64,000 bases of DNA, taken from positions 10,681,684 through 10,745,683 of the forward strand of contig JAMKCF010000019.1 of assembly GCA_023634235.1 (NCBI GenBank). Reading direction: 5' to 3'. Position 1 is the stretch's first letter. Every line of letters starts with the position of its first letter. A model generated the notes under the pieces. That model worked only from the letters and a program-made list of their open reading frames with translations. It had not been told where the DNA came from and made no database searches. This document shows positions 17,470 through 58,500 of this stretch, one piece after another. Position numbers and translations under genes: made by a program. The stretch is from Pisaster brevispinus (Eukaryota; Echinodermata; Asteroidea; Forcipulatida; Asteriidae).

Positions 17470-18275
17470 TAATTGCACATCCTTTGTTTGAGCTGTTTTT
17501 CGTTGCGTTGATCCCTCTGTTATCTTGTTTGTGGTTACTTTCCCTGTTTGTCCTTTAGTAGTTGTGTTTTTGTCTTTCTGTTTGCAGTCCGTTGTTCCAG
17601 GTTCTCCCTCCACTGCATGTTTCTTGACACCGCCAAAGCTAGCGGAATAACCCAGGACCTACAAAAGACTACTGCCTTACAAAACATTAAACGTTGAAAA
17701 AATATGAACAGTTTAGAGTTTTTTTTCTAAGTAACTTTACATGGAAGCAAAGCAGTTTATTCGATAACAAATAACATGGAAATTGTATACCATTTTCTTG
17801 CAAAAAATAATATTTTAATTTACAACACCCACTTGTTTTTTAGACGCACCTATCACCTTTTGGCACTTAACTTGTGATATTTTCTCACAACCTAAGAAAA
17901 ACAGAGTCTTGAGAAAAATATTGGTTTTCCCGGTCAATTTCAGCAAAAATTAATTCAATTTTATTACGCATTCAAATTCACACCTTTCCCCCTAAATTAG
18001 ATAAAACAAACCTAGGGTATATTTTTAAAACTACTATTGCATGCATGTTCGTTTCTGTACTCACATGATTTTGTACCTCTCATTTAGGTTTGTTTCAGTC
18101 ATTCTATTTCATTTATAGACATTCAAGACTACATTTTCACCACTCTTCAGTTTAATTCTTACTGTATATTTATACAATTGGTGAACTTGTGTAGTTGACC
18201 AGCTTCATGCTGCTGGCTCCTAATTAATTTGAATGAGCTTATTTGACCAGTGAATGCTTAACTGTTGAAATTGAA

Positions 18276-18608
18276 TTACTCCTTTTGGCTACGAAGTAAC
18301 TATAAATACATAAATAGTAAACTTGCGGGTACAACCATGTATAAAATCTCTTTTGAGGGAGTGTTGGCTCTGAAAAGAGCCGGTGTGGTCTCGACGTTTC
18401 GAACAGTATACTCTGCTCGTCTTCAGCTGAAGACGAGCAGAGTATACTGTTCAAACTTTGAGACCACACCGGCTCTTTTCAGAGCCAACACTCCCTCAAA
18501 AGAGATTTTATACATGGTTGTAGCCGCAAGTTTACTATTTATGTATTCATAGTTACTTCTTATTTTTCACACCATGCAAAGCTTTAAACACCATTTACTC
18601 CTTTTGGC
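18276..18608. mobile_element. 303-bp insertion with a 267-bp perfect-type palindrome and 15-bp target duplication
   Basis: The duplicated target TTACTCCTTTTGGCT is at 18276-18290 and 18594-18608. Between them the palindrome 18293-18559 is centred at 18426/18427 (CTTCAGCTGAAG), with arms of about 133 nt, almost no mismatches and no loop. The text on both sides of the target resembles 39085-39235, which has no insert, so 39.1 kb is an empty-site paralogue. The arm sequence recurs singly at about 34455-34555 and in weaker form near 11.9 and 59.6 kb, so it is a dispersed family. Confidence 0.85.
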
Positions 18609-19671
18609 TGTTGAATGCTGATGCAATCGGAGCATTCATTTTCAAACGAACTTGAATGAGCAGGTGTTACATTGAATGCATTTTTGTTGAAAACGACCGG
18701 ATAAACCTTTATCAAGTTGAAGTTCTGCTAAACATTGATATTTTGAACCAATTTCCATCCTGTCATATATTGTAACTTGGTCTGACTACAAATTGCCAAT
18801 TATTTAACAGAAATATGAATTTTTTCAAATGTGAAAATGACAAGAAACACAATAAAATGGGCAATTTTTGCAACTTGCGTACGTAACAATAACAGTTAAT
18901 CAAATGTTGAAAATGTTTTTAAAGTACCTGAAACTAATCAAAAAGTGTACCAACATGTGAATGGACATGCAGGCTTCTACTGAAAACAATTTGAGTTTAT
19001 TTTTGCCATTTAATTCCCTCAAATTTTAAACAAATATTCCCCAGGCCCACTAACCGACAAGTGATCTCAATCCTCCAAAATAAGGCATTTTTTCTAGAGG
19101 GCGATTCAAAAATACGAAGCTCAAAACACAACTACAAATGAATCAACTCAAATAATTTCCTTTGAAAAATTCTAAGGTGACGGATGAAAAGTGGTCCCTT
19201 TTACTGTGTTTCTTGTTATGGTTCACAAATGAATGAGAAAAAAGAAGAGTAAGAAAGAGCGTTTGACTTTAACTTATAGTTGAGTCCTGTACATATTAGT
19301 CACTGACTACGAAGAAATGAAATTATGACACTATTCAACGTATCAACAGCAAATCTTTCGTCTAATGGATCCAAAATTATTATGGTTTTCCTTCCTCTTT
19401 TTGTTTATTTGTTTGTTGTTGTTGTTGTTGTTGTTTTTGTTTTGGGTCGGCAATTTAACTGTTTCAACAAAGTTTGAGAAATGGTAGATGATTTTAGAAG
19501 AAATAACTTAACACAGCTTAAAAGTCAACCGTGTGTTAAAATGTCGAAGGAACATCAGGAATACATCGTACTTAATTGATAAACACATTACACATTGCAT
19601 TCATGAGATTTGACATGGCATTTGAAAAAAGAAGAATTGAATTTGATTGTCCATGTACTTAACCCTTATTC

Positions 19672-20000
19672 CCTAGGCCCACTTGCCTATAGGTGACCTC
19701 AATCCTCCACTATCCGCCTCTCCTATGTCACTTAACATTAACTTGTTTGGACTTTCATAAGATTGGTATGCCTGCCCCATCGATAAATAATTGTGATTTG
19801 AGCCTACAGCCTTCAGTCCTTCATTTCAGCAAAGAGAATATTGAAGGATTTGCCCACTTTCAGGTGACCTCAATTCTCCACTATCCTCCTCTCCTATGTC
19901 ACTTCAAACCAACATGTTTGGACTTAGATATGATTGGAATGCCTGACCCCAGTGATAAGCAATTGTTACTGGGCTTACAGCCCTCAATCCTCCGCCATCC
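19672..20000. repeat. Duplicated 171-bp repeat, further copy near 39.99-40.16 kb
   Basis: AGGTGACCTCAAT recurs at 19691 and 19862 (period 171) with matching sequence in between. A third, single copy with 'tgcctgacccagtgataagc' lies at about 39985-40155, and a short piece at 53.25 kb, so this is a dispersed element with a local duplication. Confidence 0.7.
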
Positions 20001-20484
20001 TTCAATTCCTGAAGATGGTTTTGGAAGATCCAAGAGGGTAAAAGTTCACGTAACCAGGACTCTTCAGGGTTTCCTCCCTGTTTTTTAGTTTCTGAGTGTT
20101 AGGGATCCTGCTAAATGACACAAAACACAACCTACAAGTTGAACAAGTTGAAATGAAAACCCTACCTACAGCACTCAGTCCTTCTGAACCCTTCATTTGG
20201 CATAGATAGAAGGATCTGGGGGGGGGGGGGTTTAGTTTTGACTGATATCTCAAATTACACCTGTTGTGAAAATTGCCTTTTGGGCTAAATCTATGACCAC
20301 TCCATGTCCAAATAAAAATAGGTGACACTTTGAGACAAAGGGGGCAGCAGACATACCCACAGGTCCAGTTTTCAATAAACCTTGGAGACAAGTATTTCTT
20401 GAAATCAATGAATCTGCTCCAAGTCTACCGCCACCTGGATTCTGAAAGTTCCTCATTAGAAAGTAATTAACGACAATTACAGGG

Positions 20485-20640
20485 TGAATGGCTTCTGACT
20501 GGTATCCCTGAACAAAGACAGTGACAAAGTAGGGAGACGGCCATCATTAGGGCTAGATTGCTCAGTGGGTAGAGCACCCGCATGTTAACCCAGAAGTGAC
20601 AGGTTCAAAACCCACTCTTGTCAACTTGTCTTTGTTCAAC
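20485..20640 (+). repeat. tRNA-headed SINE-like element, family A (GGGCTAGAT.GCTCAG)
   Basis: A tRNA-like region with A-box-type TTGCTCAGTGGGTAGAGC and B-box-type GGTTCAAAACCC follows a conserved leader (TGACTGGTATCCCTGAACAAAG). No clean cloverleaf closes, and the leader is shared with the copies at 22.97 and 37.5 kb, so this is a SINE rather than a tRNA gene. Confidence 0.65.
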
Positions 20641-21033
20641 TCAAATTTAAAGCAATTAAACATTAATTATTATAACTAAATAATAATTTCTGTAAATAGT
20701 TAGGACAAGTAAACAATACCTTTTTGTTTTGCAAGAAAAATAAGTACAAACTTTTGACTGTTTTATGTTTGCTTGTTGTTTTATGTTGTGTAGCTAAAAA
20801 TAGATTGTACATGTAGAAGAATAGTTCAGATTAAAGACAATACTTTTAGAAATTTATTCTACTAGTCTGCCCTGTAAAGGGTGTTCGCAACATTGGTAAG
20901 TGGGAAACAAAAGTCGTTTACAATTTGCACAAAACTTCCATGGTATAAAGATTGTCATGGTGGAAAACTTCCCTTGAAATATTTTTGCCTGAAATGCTAT
21001 AGTTTTTGAGAAATGAGTAAAACATTTAGTCTT

Positions 21034-21316
21034 CATTACGGGAAAGCTCCGAAAGAGGCTCAAATAAAACATCCTTTTCGTCTGACAGCTCACACCTGTT
21101 ATCTTCGTGTAATTCCTTTTACATACAGTGGACATAATTGGATCGTGCACAAACCAGTAGGGCTACTGACCACCCCAGGCAGATTAGCTGCTCATCCATT
21201 AAGTTTAATGACCCAAGTAGTTCAATGTAAACACACCTAATTGGTGAAAAGGATGAATACTTTCTGAGTTTTGTGGCCAAAACTCAGATATTCTTTAATG
21301 GAGCTTTCCCATAATG
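21034..21316. mobile_element. MITE with TIR CATTACGGGAAAGCTCC, copy 1
   Basis: 283 bp with inverted ends CATTACGGGAAAGCTCC and GGAGCTTTCCCATAATG. The interior (GACCACCCCAGGCAG, CATTAAGTTTAATGACCC) is shared with copies at 39.54-39.80 and 61.92-62.21 kb. No coding capacity. Confidence 0.8.
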
Positions 21317-21934
21317 TTAATCGCGCAAGACCAAAACTCAAAGTTCTAAAACAGTGCAAATATATAAGGGTTTTTTTCACCTATTTTTCATGACTCCGAC
21401 GACCGATTGAGCTTAAAGTTTCACAGGTTTGTTACAGTGCAGATACTGGTCTTTGACAACTACCATTGTTGTACATGTGCCTTTAATTTGCATGGTACGA
21501 TTTTCACCGAAAGAAGGTTTAGTTTTTTTGACAGATGATTCTGTTTCGAAACGAAAAACATACAACTTTCGCATTATGCCAAAGGACAATTCACAAAATA
21601 CATGTATTATGTAAAATTGTCTGTATATGGCTGATGGACGCGATTTACATGTAACGTCAAGATCCGGTCCATAATTAATTTAGTTGTTAATTAACTAACA
21701 CTCATCATTGGCAAATGCTTTCGTGGAATACCTTAAATGAAAGCTTACAACTTTTTCGAATCTATACAAATAGATCTTTAAAATTTAAATATAAATTGGG
21801 GGGTTAAATCAGCGAAAAATCGAACCTTGCATCTTTAGGGATGAATACATCAAAAGAAACATTGTTTAAATGAAAAGCATCACTTGTCTTCCCTTCTACT
21901 CTAGAGTTATATTTATAGAATTATGAATATGATT

Positions 21935-51110
<29,176 letters not shown>

Positions 51111-52558
51111 GTTTTGGTCGTCGATATACACGTGCTGGGGTATGCTACACTCGCTACACTCTGCGAATTGAGTTTAGACTGATACCCAGTTCGGTAAAGC
51201 AAGCCTCATGTTTCGATATAATCACAGGAGACTGGGTGCCAAGTGTGTGCTAATTTTTTATTTATTTATTTATTTTTCAACAAACGCCCTCGCTCGCTCT
51301 GTAAACGTTAGTTTTCAGCATGGTCCCAAAATATCCGCCGTTTTATTGCCGTATAAATTACCAAATAGAAGTCAGGGAGTTGTAGAAGATTACACAACCA
51401 ACACTTCGTGTGGGATTGTATGTGGTTTATTTTCATGTATGGTTTCCATTAAATTTTTTCCTCGTTTCATTGATTTGAAGCTCACAGTAGGTGCTTTTTA
51501 AATATCCTTGATGAATGCGGGCACCATTGTGTATTCCATGCATGTTTTCTTGTGTATTTAATCTTGTTTTCAACATAATTTTATACTTACTAACTAACTA
51601 AACTTACTATTTTTATGTCACTGATGTCATGTTTCTTGCTTTGGATTGGGGAGTTTGGGAATGTTCTAAAGTAAAGACGGCAGGACTCCAGTACCCAGTA
51701 GTTGCATTTACTGAAAGTGTTTTATTTTATAGCACATGATCATTACACTACGTAACCCTCCATCCTCCATCCTCTCCTCCCTCCATCCTCTCGACCGTCG
51801 GGAGGATGGAGGGTAACGATCATTGCAAGTAGATGGATATATGCCAACACTTTAATTCTTAACTTAGTGATAGTCTTAAAAAATAGCAGAAGCATGGAGC
51901 TGCATTGTCATTTTGCTATGATTTTCATAGCATGCACCCAGCCACATAAAATGCCTCAAAATGATAAAAAGACCAAACAAAATAGCTCGAAAATTGCCTA
52001 CTGAATTATCATATCAGTAAGATGCAACATCAGGTCAGGCATTTAACTGTACTAACGATAATTTTGTGTACTCCGAATCGATGATTTTTAACTCCACATT
52101 GGAGACATGATGTCAAGTCTGTGAACTTATTCATCACACTCTCACAACATGGCGTCGCGGCCTGTGAGTGCGCTATCAGAAGAAGTTTGTACACAGTTTG
52201 CCGGGGGGACAGAATCATAAATAGGGCCAATCCACTATGTATTATTTTATTAAACTATTATGGGGCTATGCCATGCCTGTCAATGCCTGTTTAGTTCATT
52301 CCGATATTGGATAAAAATTAGCATTGCTTTTTTCTTTATCCAAGAATCCAGTTGCAGTTATTTATATTTGCATCAACTGATTTCATTACTTCTTTAATTT
52401 TTTACTTCTTCATAAAATTTCTTTATTTCTGTGCTTCTTTACCCCCAAATCCTCGGGAGTCACAAAGAAGGAAAGTTAAAACTACAATGTGTGTGTAAGC
52501 CTTGAGAGTTTTGAGGACGTGGCTTTCTAATGTTTTTTTTTTCTTTTTCTTTTTACAG
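51111..52558. other. Divergent spacer between RIOX1 and COQ8A
   Basis: 1.45 kb between the RIOX1 ATG (minus) and the COQ8A coding start (plus). It holds the E-box near RIOX1, a TTTA-rich stretch, and a short inverted pair of CCTCCATCC-type sequence (about 51765-51825) able to fold as a hairpin. It should also hold the unplaced COQ8A noncoding exon. No other coding signal was seen. Confidence 0.5.
51129..51134 (-). promoter_or_regulatory. CACGTG E-box just upstream of the RIOX1 start codon
   Basis: A perfect CACGTG lies 19 bp upstream of the RIOX1 ATG (51110). RIOX1 is also called MAPJD, Myc-associated protein with JmjC domain, and ribosome-biogenesis genes are classical E-box/Myc targets, so the motif is a plausible control site. 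A single 6-mer can occur by chance. Confidence 0.35.
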
Positions 52559-52587
52559 CAATAAAAGGTTAAGGTATCGGACTCATC
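52559..52587 (+). other. 5' UTR part of the first coding exon of COQ8A
   Basis: A long pyrimidine tract ending TTTTTACAG at 52558 marks an acceptor 29 bp before the ATG. The first exon must lie in 51.2-52.5 kb, but I could not fix its position. Confidence 0.6.
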
Positions 52588-55500
52588 ATGGCACAGACTA
52601 GGTTAACAGACTGCATAAAAGCGTTGCGTGGGTTCGGTCTGGTTGCCAGAGCCTTCGTTGATACTCAGAGTAAAGAATGCAGTCAAGTATGGAGAAATTG
52701 TAGTGTAAGATCTACCACTCAGAAGATCCAAACAAAAGCAGAGGAGACTATTAGTAACGCCGCGGTGTATGCGTCTAAGATAAGCTCCTCACAGGTAAGC
52801 TCTTCAAATCTTTGATTACAAATTCTGCTTAGCGCATCTGAGCAGAAATCCAGTCACATGTGAAACTGTATTGAGCCGGTATCTACATGTACATGAATGT
52901 ACATGTATTTGTGGTAATCAAAATTTGTTTGAGGTAAGCAATTTATTTGCGGTTGAGCAGTTCTGTGAGGATGGGCCTTAGTAGATTGCTCCCTGTTACA
53001 TGTAAATATCACTTATTGTCAAAACATGCTTCATTTAGGGCCCATACTCACAAGCTCTGCTTCTTATGGGTACCTCTACAGTTCACTCCTTTGTTTAACT
53101 CTACATTATTATACTTTTGATATTTTTGTGAAACCTGTGAAAATAAATGAATTTCTTGTGTTAGTGGAGCACAAATTACGCAATAAATGTAGTGCAAGTG
53201 CACTTACTCAGTTGCGTAAAACTTCGTGAAATCGGTGGCTGGTGACATGGGATAGGATAGCGGAGGATTGAGGTCAAGTGTAGGCAAGTGGGCCCTAGGA
53301 AACAAGGATTTGAAGTATGCCATTCTATCATTGCAGAGGAATATTGAGGAATTTCCGGCCTCAGCAGCTGAAGAAGATACAACAAGTTGGGCTTACTCCG
53401 CCGGGTCAGCCTCAATTGAGGATGTGCCACAACCTTCCTCTCAAGAAGTGCCGGAGACTTCATCCAGGTCTAATCCGTCCCCCAGGTATGGGTGTGTAAC
53501 TGTGATATTTTTACACTAAAACATTGATAGTAACCGCTTTTTGCATCAACTGGAGGCGTTTAGTTTCCCAGGATTTTCCTGGTGTCAAGATTTTCCCAAA
53601 AGGTCTTTTAGCCGCCCGATTTTCTTGAAAGGATTACAGCAGTTAGCAAAGGGCTACTTCACAAAAAGCTTTGGTCTGACTGCTCTTGTGAATAACATGC
53701 AAAAGTTTGTGTATTTGCACACAAGTAATGGGTAGGCAGTTTTGTGGAACGCACACATAGGGTTAAGATACCCCAGGCCTTGACATGCTTGAACTTCGCT
53801 CTTGAAGGGGCACGGCAATTTTCCTCTGGTTAGGGGCACTCTACATGCTCTATGAGGAAAATGTAAAGAACTTTGCAAAGGGCACCACAGCAAAAGCACT
53901 GGGCACCACGGCAATTGCTGTGGGTGCCGTGGGTTATTTTGAGGCCTGATATCCTACAGTTAAAATTTGAAACCTTGATCACGTTGATGTTTCACTGTCT
54001 TGTATTGATGCAGATTCGTACATGTAAAACCTGATTAGGGGATCGTAGCTGCTAGCTCATCACGTTGTGGCCGAGCGGCCGGCTCCAGCTCGAATGTTTC
54101 TGCGCAGCAGAGTGTGGGTTTGGGTCCGGGCCATGGCACTTGTGTCCTTGAGCAAGATACTCATAGCATAATTGCTTTGTCCTTCGGATGGGACATTAAG
54201 TCATACACACATGTAGATCCTGGGTACTAGGATTGGTAGTGCATGTAAAAGAACCCAGAACACTTATCGTGGCAGAGTAGGGGTTAACCCTGGTGTTTCT
54301 GGTTCACATAGCAAGCACCCTAGTTTAAAGGTTTCCTCAGGCTTGCAAGCTACATGTACAGTGATTAAGTTCACTTGGGTTTTTACCAGAAATACATAAT
54401 TATAACAACAACATTTCATTCTTGTTTACAGGGCAAATGGAGCACCTAGAACAAATGGCATACCTCCAAATCAAACTAGACAGTTACACACGTTCACAAC
54501 TCAGTTCAGTAACAGCTGCAGGCGATATCTTCATTATGATTCATCCACCGGAATGACAGAAGAAGAACTAGAGAAGCTTAGAACGAAAGCCAAATCATCG
54601 AAAACACCACCGAGACCAAGAGGTCCAAGAATCAGGCCCAAGGTAAAGTTATCCTCGGGTGTCTCATAGAGCTTATTATTTTATGATGGGTAACAGACTA
54701 ATAAATTAACCACTTCACATTGTATGATGCGCCAAATTTGTCTGGACTGGCCTTGATGAATGTTTTTCAGCTTCCGTAGCAGCTTCAAAGCACCCTCTTT
54801 TCTTGTAGTCGGTCGTATGGCTGACATGTTTATTCACCTGCACATTCCATTGTGTAGCATGCATGGGTTTACACCTACTGTGCTATGCTTTGTTTCACTC
54901 ATAACAAGAGGTACTGGAAATAATGCTCGTAATGTCCCTTTTGTACAGAAGATCAAGGTAGTTTTTTTTCGGAGTTTTTTTTTATAACCAATTTATGACC
55001 CCCTCCTGACTTTTGCTTTTATTTCATCCATATATTTATTTCTTAAATCCCAACCATGTTTCTACCTTAGTTGAGTGACAGAGCTAAAGAGCGAACGGTT
55101 CCTTCGTCTCGGCTAGGTAGAGTCTGGAACTTTGGAGGTAAGATACGTATACAAGGATGGACAAATATTTGCCTGAAGTGGGATGGTTAGGTGGGTGTAG
55201 TGGTTTTCTTTCCTCACCTTCCACTTCTAGGACCCTGGTTCGAATCCCACGAGGGGCTCTGTGTGGATTGGGTTTTCAATCCCTACCTGATTGCAGGGGT
55301 TTTCCATGGAATATTTCCCTTGTCTTCCCTCCATGGGGGTTTTGGCTAGTACAGTAATTAGGTTTGCTCTTCTGAGAATCATTGGCTTCACAACAAGAAT
55401 GAAAATAAAGAAATAAATAAACAAATATATTTGAATCCCTGATCAATAGTATGAATTTGTTGTTGGCTATACTGTGACTTGAATCCCACCTTCTTGCATA

Positions 55501-58500
55501 GGCTGCCATAAGGTAAAAGTACACATGTCTAAGTGCATCGCACAATTCTGAGTCAATGGTCAACAAGAGCATGTCCCAATGCGCATGATTGGCGGTGAAA
55601 CCCAAATCCAAGCAACACCGGCAACCATCATGGTTTGCTGATTTTGAAGCAATGTGGTACACAACTATAATACCTGCCATAGTTACATGTAAACTACAGC
55701 ATGGCATCCATCTCGACAGCTTGGTTTACTTATTAACTGTTCTTGGTTTCCCAAGATGCATTGCGGTATATTTTCAAGATGGCGCCTGTGCATATTGGCA
55801 ATCTGTATTCCTTTGACCTCATTGAGGGTGCTGTTGAGCTGGTGAAGTCAAAGGTCTATGCAAGGGCTCTATTTGTGAATTAGTCTTGAAATGGTAAACG
55901 AGTTTGCCTCAATTATTTGTTTTGTCTTGATATAACTTCACAGGTTTAGCAGCAGGTTTGGGTGTGGGTGCCTTAGCCGAGAAAGCAAAAAGAAGTTTTG
56001 GACTCAAAGAAAGTAAGAAAACATTTTTGATTATCCAGTAATTTACATAGGTAAAATGGGTCTTATAATTCTAAACATAGCTCTGTGTACCTGAAGAAAA
56101 AATAAAAAGCGTTCTGAGATGCCCTTTGGGGGTGAAAAGTGCTATGTAAAAACTGTGTTTATTGCTAATATTAGTTACTATTCTGTGAAAAAACAATAGT
56201 CTTATCATTGTTAAGTCAGGCTAAATGTAAGCAGTTTTTAAAGTTTGTGTTTGTTTCACCTTGATTTGATATAGATGGCAAGTTTGATGGGAGTGTGCTA
56301 TTATCAGAAGCCAATGCAGAGCGTATCGTTGATACACTATGTAGAGTGAGAGGAGCTGCTCTGAAGCTTGGTCAGATGCTCAGCATTCAAGGTAAACAAG
56401 AGATGCTAGTTCCATCTGCATCCTCAAGATACTCCAAAACCTTACTGTACTTGAGTTGGATTGTCTACAACACTCAACCATGAGACACATTTCTGTATAA
56501 TAATCACAAGATGCCCACATATGGCTGATATTGTTGATTTGTCAACAACATTTTCCAATCAAAAGGTCTGAAAATGTAAAAGGAAGCAGAAATTTGTGTT
56601 TGTTTTGAAATATGTAGACACTTTGATAACATGGCAAGTATTGGAAAATGTCAATTTAGAACTTGACCTTTACTTTGACCTTTTTGGTTTAGTGGTAGTT
56701 GGTCAAGTCCTGCAACCGTTTGCGGCTGCTAGGGGCATTTTGGTACAAGCTACTTGCGTCTGGTATGGTCTCTAAAAGGTCATCAATCATGCTTTTGTTT
56801 TTCACAGATAATGCTTTAATCAGTCCTGAGCTTCAGAGAGTATTTGACCGAGTCAGACAAAGTGCTGATTTTATGCCAGCATGGCAGATGGAGGTAACAA
56901 ATCCAATCAATGTATATACTCATTAGTGCAACAAATATTGTACAAATCTGTCAAATCTGTTAAATTAATGTTACACATGTCAATGTGTCATCAGATTACA
57001 TGGAGTCAAATGTAATGTTCATATGTTTAACACAACTCCTATTCTGTGAATGCATCTACACAGTACACAGTCAGCCCTCCTACTGTCTGACCATTCAATA
57101 TCATCCACTGTGGTTTTGAAGGATAGATAACTATGCCGCCCAGCAATGATACCCTGTGGTAAATGCATCTACACCGTACATAGTTCTGTGCACAGTTGTC
57201 CCACCATACAAAACCCATGCAGTTGAATAGTTGCAAATGATTGGTCAACTCGTTGGTTAATGAAACCATTAGTAGGAGGGTTGTGGTTTATGTTTGCACA
57301 ATGGAACCATATCACAAAACTGATCTATCTGAGCCATTTTCACGGTTACTATTGTGATATGTATTTTGAAGTTACATCACTCTTGCACATGACATAAGGT
57401 TAATCACTTACTAGGTCTAATTACATCTTAAATATAAAACTCGAAATGAAAACATGTAAAAAATTACCCTTAAAATTAGTTTGATTTGCTCCATTTGATT
57501 GATTGTTTCAGAGAGTGTTGAAGGAGGAGTTAGGAGACGGCTGGAGGAGTAAAGTAGCATCCTTTGAAGACAAACCATTCGCTGCTGCATCAATCGGTCA
57601 AGTACATCTAGCTACAACACATGATGGTAGGGAAGTGGCTATGAAGATCCAGGTAGGTGTCCAGGGTGGGATGGGTGGGTAGTGGGTAGAGTGCTTGCCT
57701 GTCACCACTGTGGCCCTGGTTCGATTCCTGGCTAGGGTTGTATGTGAGTAATGCTGTGTATTGGTTCTCTCCTGTGCCTTAAGGGCTTCAATTCCCCCAC
57801 CCCCTCCTGACTAATCAAACATTTTTGATCTCTGTGCTCCGTGTCATATAGGTTCATATGGCTGTTTTTTACATGCCTGTGCCTTGACCAGGGCTCAAGT
57901 TAATATATCTGCATTAAGCACATAAAGCAGCTAAGCACAACAAAATTATGCTTTTTCTTTGTTTAACCCAAAATTATAAAGAGTACACTGCTTATAAAGA
58001 GTACACTGCTTATAAAGAGTACATTCTGAAATCCCAAATCTCATTTCTGCTTTGTGTTTCTTTGTTTTACTGTCCTCTTATAAAAACATTCCTTTTTATA
58101 TAAAGAGGTAATTTGGCTGTAGTCCTACCTGATTGTGGAATGTTCTTGTTTCTTTTTAGTATCCTGGTGTAGGTGAGGGCATTGACAGTGATATAAACAA
58201 CCTGATGGCCATCATGAAAGTTTGGAATGTTCTTCCTGAAGGTACAATCTTTCTCCTCCATCCTGCTCTTGAATAAACAAACCCTCAGTGTGAGATTGAA
58301 AAGTACTTCACAACAGGGAGGAAAAATAGAGTTTTCTGTTGAGCTTTTTGAATCTAAAACTGAAAATTGTGATAAACGAAAACCCCCCAAAGTTATTTTG
58401 TAGCCTCGAAATAAAGTAAATTCTCAGAAACCACTGCCATTAACTGATCCCCTGATCAAGAAATTCTGTGTTTAGTTTTGACATCATTTTATTGTTTCGT

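Larger units (their letters stand above)
17470..21934. other. Intergenic spacer between the MCFD2-like gene and RIOX1; repeats only
   Basis: Contains a palindromic insertion (18276-18608), a 171-bp-period duplicated repeat (about 19672-20000), a tRNA-headed SINE-like copy (about 20485-20640) and a MITE (21034-21316). A TTTATT at 20853-20858 (AATAAA on the minus strand) could serve RIOX1, but that is weak. No additional exon was recognised on either strand. Confidence 0.55.

Noticed and set aside
20552..20620. tRNA-like sequence with A and B boxes (also at 23037-23110 and 37656-37720)
   Set aside because: The same leader sequence precedes the copies, acceptor and anticodon arms do not pair cleanly, and they are dispersed. 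They are tRNA-derived SINE heads, not tRNA genes.
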